64,000 nucleotides of DNA. Origin: Pseudevernia furfuracea (lineage: Eukaryota > Ascomycota > Lecanoromycetes > Lecanorales > Parmeliaceae). The stretch covers positions 930,001 through 994,000 of the forward strand of contig JAIUPT010000031.1 of assembly GCA_022315425.1 (NCBI GenBank), written 5' to 3'. The position numbers and the translations under genes were made by a program. Of this stretch, positions 11,340 through 22,352 are shown in pieces; the first letter of the stretch is position 1; every line of letters begins with the position of its first letter. A model generated the notes under the pieces. It was not told where the DNA came from, searched no databases, and worked only from the letters and a program-made list of their open reading frames with translations.

Positions 11340-11825
11340 GGGGAAAAGTCGACTGTTGCAGTCATCGCGTGCTGAGACGCATATACCCCGAGAGATGAAA
11401 AGCGCATTCGTTTTGGTAGAGCGGCTTCGCTTGTAGAAGAATGGCAGAGGTTGGGCACGTATGAGCAGGTTTCACTAATGCATACAGCTCGTTATGTATG
11501 CTGTACTCTACATACGATTGTATATACTTTAATCGAGTGGATACAATGATTACTGGTCCATGCGTTCATTCATGTGCAACTCCAAGAGGCGCACTACAGG
11601 GCTACATGAGTCAAGGATACAAATACAAGACAAAGCGGCTCATTGCCGTGATCGCATGGTCAATACTGCTCTTCGAGTGAGTTGTGTTGCCAATACCATC
11701 TCTAATCGTACATAAAAAGAAAGCTCTTTAAGGCCATGCAGGTGGTGTCGTCCCCTTGGAAAGTAAAACAAACCGGCTATCCACCACTGGAGTGCTTTTT
11801 AATCAGACTGCATTTCCGGCCCCTC
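11340..11825. other. Intergenic between convergent genes
   Basis: 3' flanks of the deubiquitinase and the mitochondrial carrier gene. No coding pattern seen. Confidence 0.6.
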
Positions 11826-13474
11826 TCATGTTAAAAGGATATCATAACCGTCCTTCTTTATCTTTACAGCTTCCGCTTCACTACCATACCGTCTCCTCAC
11901 GAGCTCAAAGATCACGAGGCCGGCACTAGTGCTTGGGACTTGTTTGATAGTGTTCACGAGAAACCCCTTATAAAGCCACCTCCGCCAATTGCCAGAACGG
12001 CGCGCATATACTAGGCATTGATCATGAGTCTTCTTGTAAGCGCCATAATAGCTCCGCAACATCGCGGCTTTGGGCTGATCGATCTTGGCCTGTGAGTCTA
12101 AGAATGCCAGCGACTTGTAGTGGAGATTCTGGATCAAATTGAGGGGATGTTGGACGATCTGTTGACTTATTGAAGCTGCGATTCCAGCAAGCATCAAAAA
12201 AGTTGGCTCGATGGCGTAGTGCGGTTTGATGATGTCGATGGGCCCAGTTCCGTCCAATTTAGGCGTTAGAAGGGGGGAAAGTAGATTGCCCTGTAAGTCA
12301 CCGTAGTATTTGGCCACGAAGCCGTAGTAAGCCTGGGCTTTGACATACTCGAAAGTTGCGAAAAAAGCTGCATAGCCGAAGGAGTCTTTGAAAAGAGACA
12401 GGCCCCAACCCGCGAATACACCGCGAGGACCGATCTCGCGGAGCTTGCTGCGGCCATACTGCCACATCGTATTATATTTGCCGCTCAATACATCGCTAGT
12501 ACGAAAGCGAACCGATAAAGCGTCAAGAGGAGCCGCTACCACTGATCTGGATCAATGTATAAGGTCAGTTTTTGCCTGTTTGGGGGTAAATCCCGAGCCT
12601 TAAGACATGGCTAAAAGGCAAACGCCCTCGAGACGTGTTACAAGACTCATATTTTAACTCAGAAGAAACGACAAGTACTTCGAAACACGTACTGGATGGC
12701 TCCAGCAGAAAAGCCAGCTAAGGCTGTACAGTAGACGGGTGGAGGTGGGTAAATCCTCTTAAGTGACTGCGAAGAGGGGTGATACAGAGTGCCTAAGATC
12801 TGGAGGTATGAAGTGTACAGGAGTGCTCCCACTCTGCAGTCCGTTAGGCATCTATCAAAGATGGCGGGGAGAGGAGATGAAGGAGTACCCAACATTCGCA
12901 AGCATGGGCGGGAGAACATGGTTGGGAATGAAGCTCCATCCGTACTATCGAAGATTTCGAAGTCAGAATAGTTTCTTTCATGACAATCGTAGCACTTCAG
13001 TTGGGATTCTCGCCCCTAAACAGGTCTTGTAGCCCTATAGTGATCTCTACAATGATAATCATGCCGAAATGTACGTACAGTGCGAACGGCATGAGTAATA
13101 AGCCCAGGGGTACTCATGCGGAGAGACCAACTTTCCTGAGCCTGAACTCGAGGATTGATAGCCCTTGCAAAGGCCTGAGAATGGCTTCAGTAGCTCCTCA
13201 GAATGATTAAGAATGCATCGTACCAGGTAACTACCCAGAGATAAGCATGGGCAATCCTTCTACACCTAACACTCTGGACTCACTCAACACGAGTACGAAA
13301 GAAAGCCTTCACTGGAGCCCTGAAATAGAAGGCTACCGTCTGAGAAGCAACAGCTCGCACTCCTGCCGCGGATGCTCCGGTAGCGGCATTACTCTTCTTG
13401 TCTCTTCGATGACTATCTGGTGTATCCGAAGCAGAATCTGTGGTTGATAACCCTTTATTCGACGTCCCAACCAT
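11826..13474 (-). CDS. Divergent mitochondrial carrier family protein
   Basis: Six exons on the minus strand: 13284-13474, 13224-13230, 13079-13174, 12889-12944, 12693-12833 and 11826-12546, giving 403 residues with consistent phases. Exon 2 is only 7 nt and supplies the codons for Asp-Tyr-Leu. Three carrier-like repeats can be seen, but their signature motifs are degenerate: FRAPVKAFFRTR in the first, APLDALSVRFR in the second and QHPLNLIQNLHYK in the third, in place of the usual PxD/ExxK/R. It ends KIKKDGYDILLT. Carriers of this kind move metabolites across the mitochondrial inner membrane. With degenerate motifs the substrate cannot be named, and an outer-membrane or non-transport role is possible. 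Confidence 0.85.
13224..13230 (-). other. 7-nt microexon of the carrier gene
   Basis: On the minus strand TTACCTG lies between an acceptor ending GGGTAG and a donor starting GTACGA. Exon 1 ends in phase 2 after GA and exon 3 starts in phase 0 with GCC, so exactly 7 nt (3n+1) are required between them. The result, Asp-Tyr-Leu, fills a short block expected between the FFRTRV and AFARAINPRVQ segments. Flanking introns are about 53 and 49 nt, normal for this genome. Confidence 0.75.
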
Positions 13475-13791
13475 CCTACTTCCAAGCCATCTGTATCACC
13501 GGATGGGCATATCACACTTGATCACTACCCACTTTCAGGTTTCAAGAAATACACATCTGGCTATTCTGTGATTTACACCGAGGTTGAGGTGAAGTAAAGG
13601 TCGGTGCCTGCGGTATTTCCCCGTGTTTACAATACGGCGCTAAGCTTCATCGGCGTCTGCAACCAATTAACGCGCTTCGCGCTTTCCATCTTTCGCCTTT
13701 CACCTACATTTCTTCACCTTGCTTCTCAGAGCACCATCATTCTTCCCTTGTTTTTCTACCTGCCATAGCTCGTCCGAAGCCACCAGACAAA
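13475..13791. promoter_or_regulatory. Divergent promoter of carrier and spt16 genes
   Basis: A 317-bp spacer between start codons at 13474 (minus) and 13792 (plus). It contains the GC-rich near-palindrome AACGCGCTTCGCGCTTTCC around 13669-13687, reminiscent of ACGCG/CGCGAA-type G1/S boxes; binding is only a guess. Confidence 0.55.
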
Positions 13792-16700
13792 ATGGGGGAC
13801 GAAGTCAAGATAGACAAGGACACCTTCAACAACCGGCTCTCACACTTTGTTTCGACATGGAAGGGCGACAAGCGACAGTCGAACGACGCGTTATTCAGCG
13901 GCGTGGGGTCCATAGTGGTTCTCTTGGGTAGGAACGAGGAGAGTCAGTCGTTCCAAAAGAACAATGCTATGCACGTATGTGCTACTATCAAAATGCCCCT
14001 TGACGTCAAGAGCTCACACAGGCGATTGCAGTTCTGGCTACTTGGATATGAATTTCCTGCGACTCTAATGGTCTTCACATTGGAATGCCTCTATATCGTC
14101 ACTACGTCGAAAAAAGGTACGTGTTATCCGAGCTGCGTGCGGCGTTTGAATTGAACTGAAATGTTCCAGCCAAACACCTTGAGCCGCTGAAGGGGGGCAA
14201 AATCCCGATCGAGACCCTTGTCCGCGGCAAGGACGCGGAACAGAATGCAAAGCACTTTGAGAAGTGCCTTGATGTCATCAAAGGCGCAGGAGTATGATCC
14301 ATGACTCACTGGTTGCTATACAAGTTCGCTGACATCGTTTAGAAGAAAGTTGGGATCATTCCCAAAGATGCCTCAGCAGGACCTTTTGCAGATGAATGGA
14401 AAAAGTCTTATGGTGATATCTCAAAGGAGGTTGAGGAGGTCGACATCTCCCTAGCTCTTTCAGGAGCCGCCTTTGCAGTGAAGGACGAAAACGAGCTGGT
14501 TGGTTCCCCACTACGTGTTCGTGTTCTCAGAAGGTCGCTTATGTTGAGCAGCGGAGTATGCGAAATGCGTCAAGGGCCTGTACGGGACTTCTATCAGAGT
14601 TCTTCGTCGAGGAGATGTCAGGAATCCTGGACGCGGAGAAGAAAGTGACACATAAAGAGCTCTCGGACAAGATTGACCAAAAGCTCGATGACCAGAAATT
14701 CTTCAGAAATCTGAAGACCAAGCTGCCATCTGACTTCGACAACAGCCAGCTCGATTTTATGTACGGACCAATCATTCAAAGCGGTGGGAATTACGACCTC
14801 AAATTATCAGCGGCTTCCGACACGAATAATCTACATCCCGGTATCATCATCGCTGGTCTGGGCCTCCGCTACAAGAGCTACAGCTCCATGGTGGCTCGCA
14901 CATTCTTGGTAGACCCCAACTCATCTCAGGAAGCGAACTACAAAGTGCTCCATAGCATACAGGATACGCTCATCCAAGAGGCCAGAGAGGGTGTCGTCAT
15001 CAAAGATCTTTACAACAAGGCCCTGAATATCGTCAAGGCGAAGAAGCCTGAGCTAGAGAAACATTTCCTGAAGAACATAGGTGGGGGTATTGGTATCGAA
15101 AGTCGGGACTCAACCCTCATGATAAACGCAAAGAATACCAGACAGCTCAAGGATGGAATGACACTGAACATCGCCCCTGGTTTCACCGATGTTGAGAATC
15201 CAAGTCCCCAGGACAAGAAAAGCAAGGTTTACACGCTCTTCGTGTCGGACACTATCCGCGTCAAGGGACGATCTGAAGGCTCTGCCAACTTTACCAATGC
15301 CGCGGCATTGGAGCTCGGGGCAGTATCATTCTACTTTAAAGATGAAGAGGAAGAAGAAACCCCAGCGCAGAAGTCGAAAGCCAAGAAAGATCCCAAAATT
15401 GGAGCTGTGGCATCTAGCAACGTGGTAAAGACGAAGCTTCGTGCTGACCGAGCAAAACAGGTAGATGAAGGAGCAGAAGCGCGGCGACGAGAACATCAGA
15501 AGGAACTCGCTCAGAAAATCCAACAGAGTGGCTTGGAGCAGTACAGCGAGGCAATCCGCGATGCGAACGGGGTGACGCAGAAAAAATTCAAGAAGTTCGA
15601 GTCTTATAAGCGGGACAATCAGTTCCCTTCACGGGTGGCAGACCTCTCAATCGTGGTCGATGTCAAGGCTTCAACAATCGTATTGCCAATCATGGGCCGG
15701 CCTGTGCCATTCCATATCAATACGATCAAGAACGCCAGCAAGAGTGACGAAGGAGAATCCTCGTATCTGCGAATCAATTTCCTCTCTCCTGGGCAGGGTG
15801 TTGGCAGGAAAGACGACCAACCTTTCGAGGATGCAACAGCACATTTCGTGAGGAGCTTGACTTTCAAATCTACGGACTCAGATCGAATGCATGACATCGC
15901 ACAGCAGATAACCGACCTTCGAAAGAACGCTGTTCGTCGGGAACAGGAGAAGAAAGAGCTAGAAGACGTAGTTGAGCAGGACAAGCTCAGTGTTGTTCGA
16001 AGTATGTATATTGATCCTATCTTGGAAACAGATCACTAAAACCACCCAGACCGTAAGCCTGTGGGTCTCGATAACGTCTTCGCCCGGCCTGGCCTTGACG
16101 GCAAGCGTATTGCTGGTGAATTAGAGATTCATAACAACGGTCTCCGCTACCACGACCATCGTGGCAGTCAAATTGACATCCTCTTCAGCAACATGAAGCA
16201 TCTCTTTTTCCAACCTTCTACGCACGAGCTGATCGTCATCATACACATTCATCTGAGAGATCCGATCATGATTGGAAAGAAGAAGGCTAAAGATGTGCAA
16301 TTTTATCGTGAAGCCACGGATATGGCGTTCGATGAGACCGGAAACCGAAAGCGGAAACACCGATATGGTGATGAAGAGGAGTTTGAGCAGGAGCAGGAGG
16401 AAAGAAGACGTCGAGCGCAGCTTGACAAAGTCTTCAAGAATTTCGCAGAGAAGATAACGGCCGCTGATTCGGATTCCAAGGGAGTCGACATTCCCTTCAG
16501 AGACCTTGGCTTTAGCGGCGTACCCAATCGCTCGAACGTATTGTGTCAGCCCACTACTGACTGCCTGGTGCAACTGACGGAGCCGCCTTTCATGGTACTT
16601 ACCCTAGAAGAGATCGAGATTGTCCATCTGGAACGTGTGCAGTTCGGCTTGAAGAATTTTGATATGGTCTGTATCTTCAAGGATTTCAACCGACCGCCTG

Positions 16701-17131
16701 TACACATCAACACGGTACCAGTGGAGAGCCTGGAAGCAGTCAAAGACTGGCTTGACTCCGTCAATATCCCATACAGCGAAGGTCCTCTGAATCTTAATTG
16801 GGGTACTATCATGAAGACCGTCATTGCAGACCCTCACCATTTCTTCGCCGATGGTGGCTGGTCATTTCTGACCATGGAGTCTGATAATGAAGACGAGGAA
16901 GATGAGGAGGAGGAGTCCGCGTTCGAAATGTCCGAGTCTGACCTCGCTGCTGACGAGTCGGAGTCCGAGGATGAATCGGAATTCGACGATGACGCTTCGG
17001 CTGATGAAGGCGATGCTAGCGACGACGAGAGTGCTGGAGATGACTGGGATGAACTCGAAGAAAAGGCAAAGAAGAAGGACCGAGAGGGCGGTCTAGAAGA
17101 TGAGGATACCGGAAGGAAGAAGAAACGGTAG
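13792..17131 (+). CDS. spt16: FACT complex subunit Spt16
   Basis: Large subunit of the histone chaperone FACT, which loosens and restores nucleosomes during transcription and replication in the nucleus. Exons are 13792-13974, 14032-14116, 14170-14291, 14343-14498, 14552-16001 and 16050-17131, giving 1025 residues, the normal size. The N-terminal peptidase-like domain covers about residues 1-450, with GKDAEQNAKHFEK and SRACTGLLSEFF near its middle. Next comes the conserved middle region (LPIMGRPVPFHINTIKN; KPVGLDNVFARPGLDGKRI), then a PH-like histone-binding domain containing RDLGFSGVPNRSNVL and WGTIMKTV. From about residue 944 the tail is strongly acidic (Asp/Glu/Ser) and ends in a basic KKKR. 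Every splice join restores conserved sequence. Confidence 0.96.
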
Positions 17132-17794
17132 ATTGCCTTTCACGGGGTGGACCATTACCTTTGATCCTGCAGTTGGTGCGAGAACAATTCTGCACGGTGG
17201 CGTGTCTTATAACAGTTTACAGAAGCAGGTTATCTGGGCACTGCATGTTGGCTAATCCTATCTGACGGCATAGTGTTAGTCATTGAGCAGTCTGTTGAAT
17301 AACGACAGATGATGAAGAACCGTGTTCATGTTGAAGCATTCCAGAACAAGTACGGGCTGGGTTGAAGCATTGGCCCAGCGCTGCGCCTTTCAGCTCTCGA
17401 ACGTGTCTACTACTGGCTGTCGCCTATCTATCAGGCTCCAGAGGTAGAAGTTACTCCCTGTTGCACGTACGACTCCTTTCCAGCCCGGCCACGACGGTCC
17501 TTATCCCTTCTCCAGCACCAAACCCACCAATTGGACTCTGCTCCACACTCCAGGGATATGGTAGCTGAATTTGACTTGCACCGAGATAATGATACAAAGC
17601 CCCTTTTTCCCCTTCAACCCCAGAGGATCGTTAATGATGAACTCCCTGGTGACTGCTACTAAACGCCGACCGCATGCAGTCCCACCAACGAGCTGTATTC
17701 TTCGACAACGATTGTGTTTTCCCAGTCCTCTCTATGATGCATTGTGATGTCCCTTCCGTCCAGTCTCTAACAAATGCTCTGATCGAACCCAACG
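17132..17794. other. Intergenic between convergent spt16 and metalloprotease genes
   Basis: 3' flanks only. Small frames here lack coding character. Confidence 0.6.
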
Positions 17795-17823
17795 CCCCCC
17801 TTTCCCCCCCCTTTCCCCCCCCC
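17795..17823 (-). repeat. G-run tract directly after the metalloprotease stop codon
   Basis: On the gene (minus) strand the stop TAA is followed at once by runs of 9, 8 and 6 G separated by AAA. In the mRNA this is a strong candidate for an intramolecular or partly paired G-quadruplex at the start of the 3' UTR. Confidence 0.85.
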
Positions 17824-19582
17824 TTAATAGCCTAACCGGAACAAATTGAACATGTTGTTCATCCGCGCTAATTGATCGGGCGAGAATTTGTTGTAGCTAT
17901 AGGAACAAGTCAACGTCCAATCTCTTTGCAAGTGTCTTCTTCTCTTCTCTTCTCTTCTCTTCTCTTCTCTTCTCTCCTCGTTTCCCGCCGTCGACACTTT
18001 TACATCTCAGAAGAAAAGAGAAGAGAAGAGAAGAGTAGAGTAGACCACACCACACCACCACCACCAAAACAGCACACCACAGCACAGCAAAGACGGAGCA
18101 ACGAAAAACCCCCTTCCCCCCCCACAAAAAAAACCAAAAAAAAAAAAACCTCTCGACTCAACTCACCACGCATCGGTCGAGTAGTCCATGTAGTTGTGGA
18201 TCGGGTCCGGCCCGGCCGCGCCGGGGCAGCTGTCCTTGCCCGCCGGGCACCCCGTCGTGCTCTGGCTCTCCTGCGGCGTGTCGTCGCAGTAGTCGCCCGG
18301 GTCGCCCGTCGCGCACGTGTCGTCCTGTGTGCCGGAGAGAAGAGGGTGGGTTTTAGTTTAGTTTTGTTTTGTTTTTTGGGGTTCAGTTTCAGTCTCAGTT
18401 CCGGTTCCGGATTCACTTTGCACTTCATTTCATTTTCATTTCATTTTTGTTTGTTTTTTGGTTTTGGTTTGTTTTGTTTTGTTTTTGGGGTGGGGGAGAG
18501 AGGGGGGGGGGGGGGGTTTTTCTTGTCAAAACTGATGTACTCGCGCGACTCGTGCTGGCTGACTGTCTGTTGGGTGTTTTGGTTCGGGGAGAAGAGGAGA
18601 GAGAGAGAGAGGGGGGGGGAAGGAGGGAAGGAAGGAAGGAAGGAAGGAAGGAAGGAAGGAAGGAAAGAAAAAAGAACACCAACCACACACACCTGGAAAG
18701 TATGCAACAGCCCGAACCAATGCCCGACCTCATGCACGGCCGTCTTGCCCAAATCGTACCCCGCGGCCGGCGCCGGCGCCTTGGGCATGCTCCCCGCCAG
18801 CACGTTGCACCCGTCCGCGGCGTAGTCCACCGCCGGGTACTCCACCTCGGCGTTGTCGTCGTTGTTGTTGCTGTTGCTGCTGGGCCCCGGGTACGTGACG
18901 CTGGTGGGCAGGGTGCAGTAGCCGAGCAGGGTGGAGGCGGCGCTGTAGGTGTAGGGGGCCGAGGAGAGGTTGGTCTGGAAGTAGAGGTTCAGGGCCTCGT
19001 AGTTGCCGCGGCGCAGGGACCGCTTCATGGCGGTGGAGGCGGCGTCGGTGGCCCAGGCGTCGTTGACGGTCCAGGTGGTGGAGACGAGTTTGAAGCTGAT
19101 GCCGGCGGGGCGGTAGAGGCTGGTGAGGACGGAGATCTGGGAGGGGGGGGGGGGGTTGGTTTTTTGGCTCAATGAATGGGGTTGACGAGAGGAGGGGGAG
19201 AGAGAGAAAAGGAGGGAGGGAAGAAGGGAGCGGGAAGGGAAGTTACCTGGCTGGTGATCATGGTAGTCCGTACGCTGGATGGGTAGTGATTCATTTGGTC
19301 GGTTGTGGAGACGAAGTGTACGTATGTTTGTACCACGATGGGCGAGCTTGCCTGTCGCTTCCTCTTGCTATGCCGTGACTGCTCGAGGAAATCTGCATGT
19401 GCTTGGCGGAGCTCATCGCTGGGGCCACGAGTGCCGCATATTTGGGTGACATTCTGAAAGAGGCTGACATTTTGACCTACAGTGCCGAGAGCTCGCTCGT
19501 TGAGAAGATCGGCACCAGCGGGATGGGCAAAGCTGGGAATGGCAGCAGTAGAGAGGAACATGAATGATATCTGTAGTAGCAT
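17824..19582 (-). CDS. Secreted M43-family metalloprotease (pappalysin-like)
   Basis: Exons on the minus strand are 19247-19582, 18693-19136, 18167-18324 and 17824-17896, giving 336 residues. It starts with a signal peptide (MLLQISFMFLSTAAIPSFAHP), followed by a short propeptide-like region with a Lys-Arg-rich HSKRKRQASS stretch. The catalytic zinc motif HEVGHWFGLLH is the M43 form of HExxHxxGxxH. NYMDYS supplies the Met-turn. Many Cys in DDTCATGDPGDYCDDTP and nearby probably form disulphides. The last exon encodes YNKFSPDQLARM and a hydrophobic end. Members are secreted peptidases that degrade host or environmental protein. All three introns and the 3' flank are loaded with simple repeats, and the middle exons are much more GC-rich than adjacent genes. 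Confidence 0.9.
17930..18038. repeat. Inverted (TTCTC)n / (GAGAA)n repeats in last intron
   Basis: A TTCTC array (about 17936-17976) faces a complementary GAGAA array (about 18007-18038). The 7-bp inverted pair AAGTGTC/GACACTT lies at 17930-17936 and 17993-17999. The transcript could form a long hairpin inside the 270-nt intron. Confidence 0.85.
18343..18664. repeat. Mixed simple repeats in second metalloprotease intron
   Basis: TTTTG-rich stretches, a G15 run at 18502-18516, GA repeats and a (GGAA)n array at about 18619-18664 fill the 368-nt intron at 18325-18692. Confidence 0.9.
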
Positions 19583-20013
19583 GATGCAATTGTCTTATTC
19601 TTAGGGAATTGGCCAGCAAGGAGTAGCCTTTGGAATGCAATGTAGATTTTCAAGAAAGGAGAGCTTTGTGTTATACACATCTACTACCAGAGCATCGAAG
19701 GTAGTACCGCAGACGCCTTCTCGGAGTCAACAGAAGCCAAGATCCCAAAAATCCTCTGCTCTCAGCTGTGTGTCTGAACCTTGCATGGATCTGAAGCTCA
19801 GGGAACTGCATTCGGAATTCCTGGGGTGGGCACAAAGAGATTCTTGTTGCTTCCCCAAAGTCACTCTCCAGAAAATTTGCAAACAAGCTTTGAAATGGAA
19901 ATCTGAAATTCTAGTGACCGCCCTTTTCAGCTGCACCTGTTCACAAGATCACCGGAGCGCCAAACATTTTCTCGACAAAACACACATAGAGACGACGGCG
20001 TTACATAAATGGA
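19583..20013. other. Intergenic, metalloprotease promoter side
   Basis: Upstream of the metalloprotease start and downstream of the Cdc50-like gene. No gene seen. Confidence 0.6.
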
Positions 20014-21590
20014 TCATGCCGCATCATTACCTGGTCTTGAGATACCGGTTGCGGTCGCTGTACTGGGTTGGTCATTGTTCCATGACAAATATGTATGGTC
20101 TCCGAGTTTGCTACATAGACGATATCGTCAGTCCAGCCAGCCATGATGCGGGAAAGTCTCAGTTATACGTACCGTGGCTTGATAAGATGGGTCACTGTGA
20201 ATAAGGTGCCAAGGACAATGCAAATGCCACCGACTGCCACATACGCTATGCCAAGGAAAGGGTTCTTCCCTCCCATCACTGTTCGAGTTGATATGACCAT
20301 GGATTTGGTGCCTCCAAATACGTCGACCGGAAAGTCTAGAATCCGTATTTCAGTATGCAATAGCACGTTGAGGCGGACGACATACTGTTCTCGATATCTA
20401 CCTGGTACATGCTACACTGCATCGTCTCATTATCGTTGCGCATGGCCAGCTTACTGAAGTTCGGAAGCCCAGCAGTCCTCATCCAAACTTGAAAAGCTTC
20501 ATCGTTCTCCAAGTCTGGTAGGTTTTCCGAGGTGTAATTGTCTTGGTATCGCAGACGCCAGTTGGGCGGAGGGGTGATGTCCGCAGGGTTGTATTTTGTA
20601 GAGCCATACAGAGCTTTATCACTGTTCCAGGCGATTCCCTTTGCTGTCATGTTGTATGTGGTGTTGAGGGCAGAACTATCGTGCACGTTCAGTTGCACGG
20701 GGTTCGAAAATGTATCGTTAAAGATTGAATTGGCGATGAGACCACAAGGCCAGTATGGCTTCCCGTCGGCGTCAGTGTTCAAAGGGCTACACGCGCCGAG
20801 AGAGTTATTGTTTATAGCGTCACCCTTCAATTGATCCGAGTCTAGAGATTTGACGTATCGGCGGTGGTTCTGGTAGAAATTTGTGAGACGGTAGTAGAAT
20901 AGAACCGGGGGTTTGAGGTTATCGGGAATGTTGAATTGCAATGAGCAAATTGAAGTATTCACGGGAAGGCCCCCGTTGTAGGTGAGGTTCATGCTGTGCT
21001 GCCTCCACTTGTAGGTGGGTTCGTTTGTGCAGTTCGAATTGGAGCCTTTGAATGACGACGATACATATTTGCTGGGAATTGGCTCGAACCCTGTGTCATT
21101 CTGTATCTCCGTCCGGCAATGAGTATAATCGATTGATATTTCTTGCACCTATCAACATGTTCCTTAGCAAGAGGCGTGGGAGGTGTAGAGAGCCCGACTG
21201 GCGTCGACTGACCTGGGCACTGGCATAGAGTAGAAGCCCTCCTATGGGAGCGAAGATTATTCCGACTATGAAAAACAGAGGCAAAACGGTCTTGGGTGTA
21301 AGGATGGGTCTGTGCAGGTTGTTCAGTGAATTGTCCGTGGCGGGAGAAGTAGCTGCTGGGACGTCGCAGGCCACTTACTGCCATGCTTTCAGTCGCTGCT
21401 GCCGGAAGGCGGTATCTATAGAGCCGCGAGGTTTTTGTCAGACACTGGATAAAGCTTGAAAGGACCGGTCTTTGGGAGGTGAAAAGGTGGTGAGCTGCTT
21501 ACTAGCTGGCCTCCTGCTCTTTGCCTTCTTCTGTCCCTCATCGTGATCTTGACCATTTACCGAATCTGTATGGGTCTGAGTTTGCGACAT
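20014..21590 (-). CDS. Cdc50/Lem3/Ros3 family P4-ATPase subunit
   Basis: Non-catalytic subunit and chaperone of P4-ATPase lipid flippases, needed for their ER exit and for aminophospholipid asymmetry. Exons on the minus strand are 21503-21590, 21379-21415, 21213-21309, 20386-21148, 20173-20335 and 20014-20110, giving 414 residues. The family mark RRPANTAFRQQRLKAWQP lies at about residues 27-44. The first transmembrane segment is LPLFFIVGIIFAPIGGLLL. A large extracytosolic domain carries several N-glycosylation sequons and Cys pairs (DYTHC; ACSPL; YWPCGLIANS). The DVFGGTKSMVISTRTVMGG block precedes the second membrane segment. The last exon encodes the short cytosolic tail KLGDHTYLSWNNDQPSTAT. 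Which of the Cdc50, Lem3 or Crf1 orthologues it is cannot be decided here. Confidence 0.94.
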
Positions 21591-22352
21591 TGTGCAATTG
21601 ACGGGTACATGAGTGCCTTCAGAAAAATACGTTTATCATTGGTAAGCTTGAGGTCCACTACTATGTATATGTGGTTGCTGCCGCTGGCACCAGAGGTAAG
21701 CGTAGGGCTGACGCCAAGGACGCCGTTGCCGCAATACTTCATGCGGATTACCTATCTCACATTACGTGCATGACTTACAGGGTTCATTCTAAAATAGTTC
21801 ACAGATCGCGCATGGCAGGTATGTGTGATTTTTGATTGACTTCGTTGCATTGGATTGGACTAGATACAGGCTCAAAAAGAGCAAGCATGGGCCGGCCTTT
21901 CCAACTTCGTCTCCCTGAATCTCTCCATTTCCACGTCGTAACTGTCAGGCCAATCGCCTTCTTTCTTACTGTACTCTTCGGTCCACGCCAAGGCCTCGTG
22001 CATGATCCATATCCTGTCATTATGTCCATCAATACATTGCCCAGAGGCAAATAGAAAACGAAAAGGGGTATCTGTGAGCTGAGTGCTAGGCCGAACAATC
22101 TGTGGTCAAGTGCAATGACGAGCCAAACACCGTCGCTGTGAATAAGGGGTCGAACCGAGTGGAGAGGAAAACCGACATGCGCATTCCCCGTGCCGATCGC
22201 TGAATGCAGGTCCTGCCTGCTGATGTTCCTGGAAAAATTGGAGTGTCATAATATCATGTGGCGTTATTCAATCTGGTCTATCGTAGAATGAGTGTAGATG
22301 TTGAAGTTGAGAATTTGGTAGATGGTGGTTAGGGTGTGGGTGAGGCAATGAT
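21591..22352. other. Intergenic, promoter side of the Cdc50-like gene
   Basis: Short frames on both strands look like chance. No repeat or RNA gene recognised. Confidence 0.55.

Noticed and set aside
18369..19175. Long plus-strand frames opposite the metalloprotease
   Set aside because: They are antisense shadows of GC-rich exons and simple repeats with biased composition.
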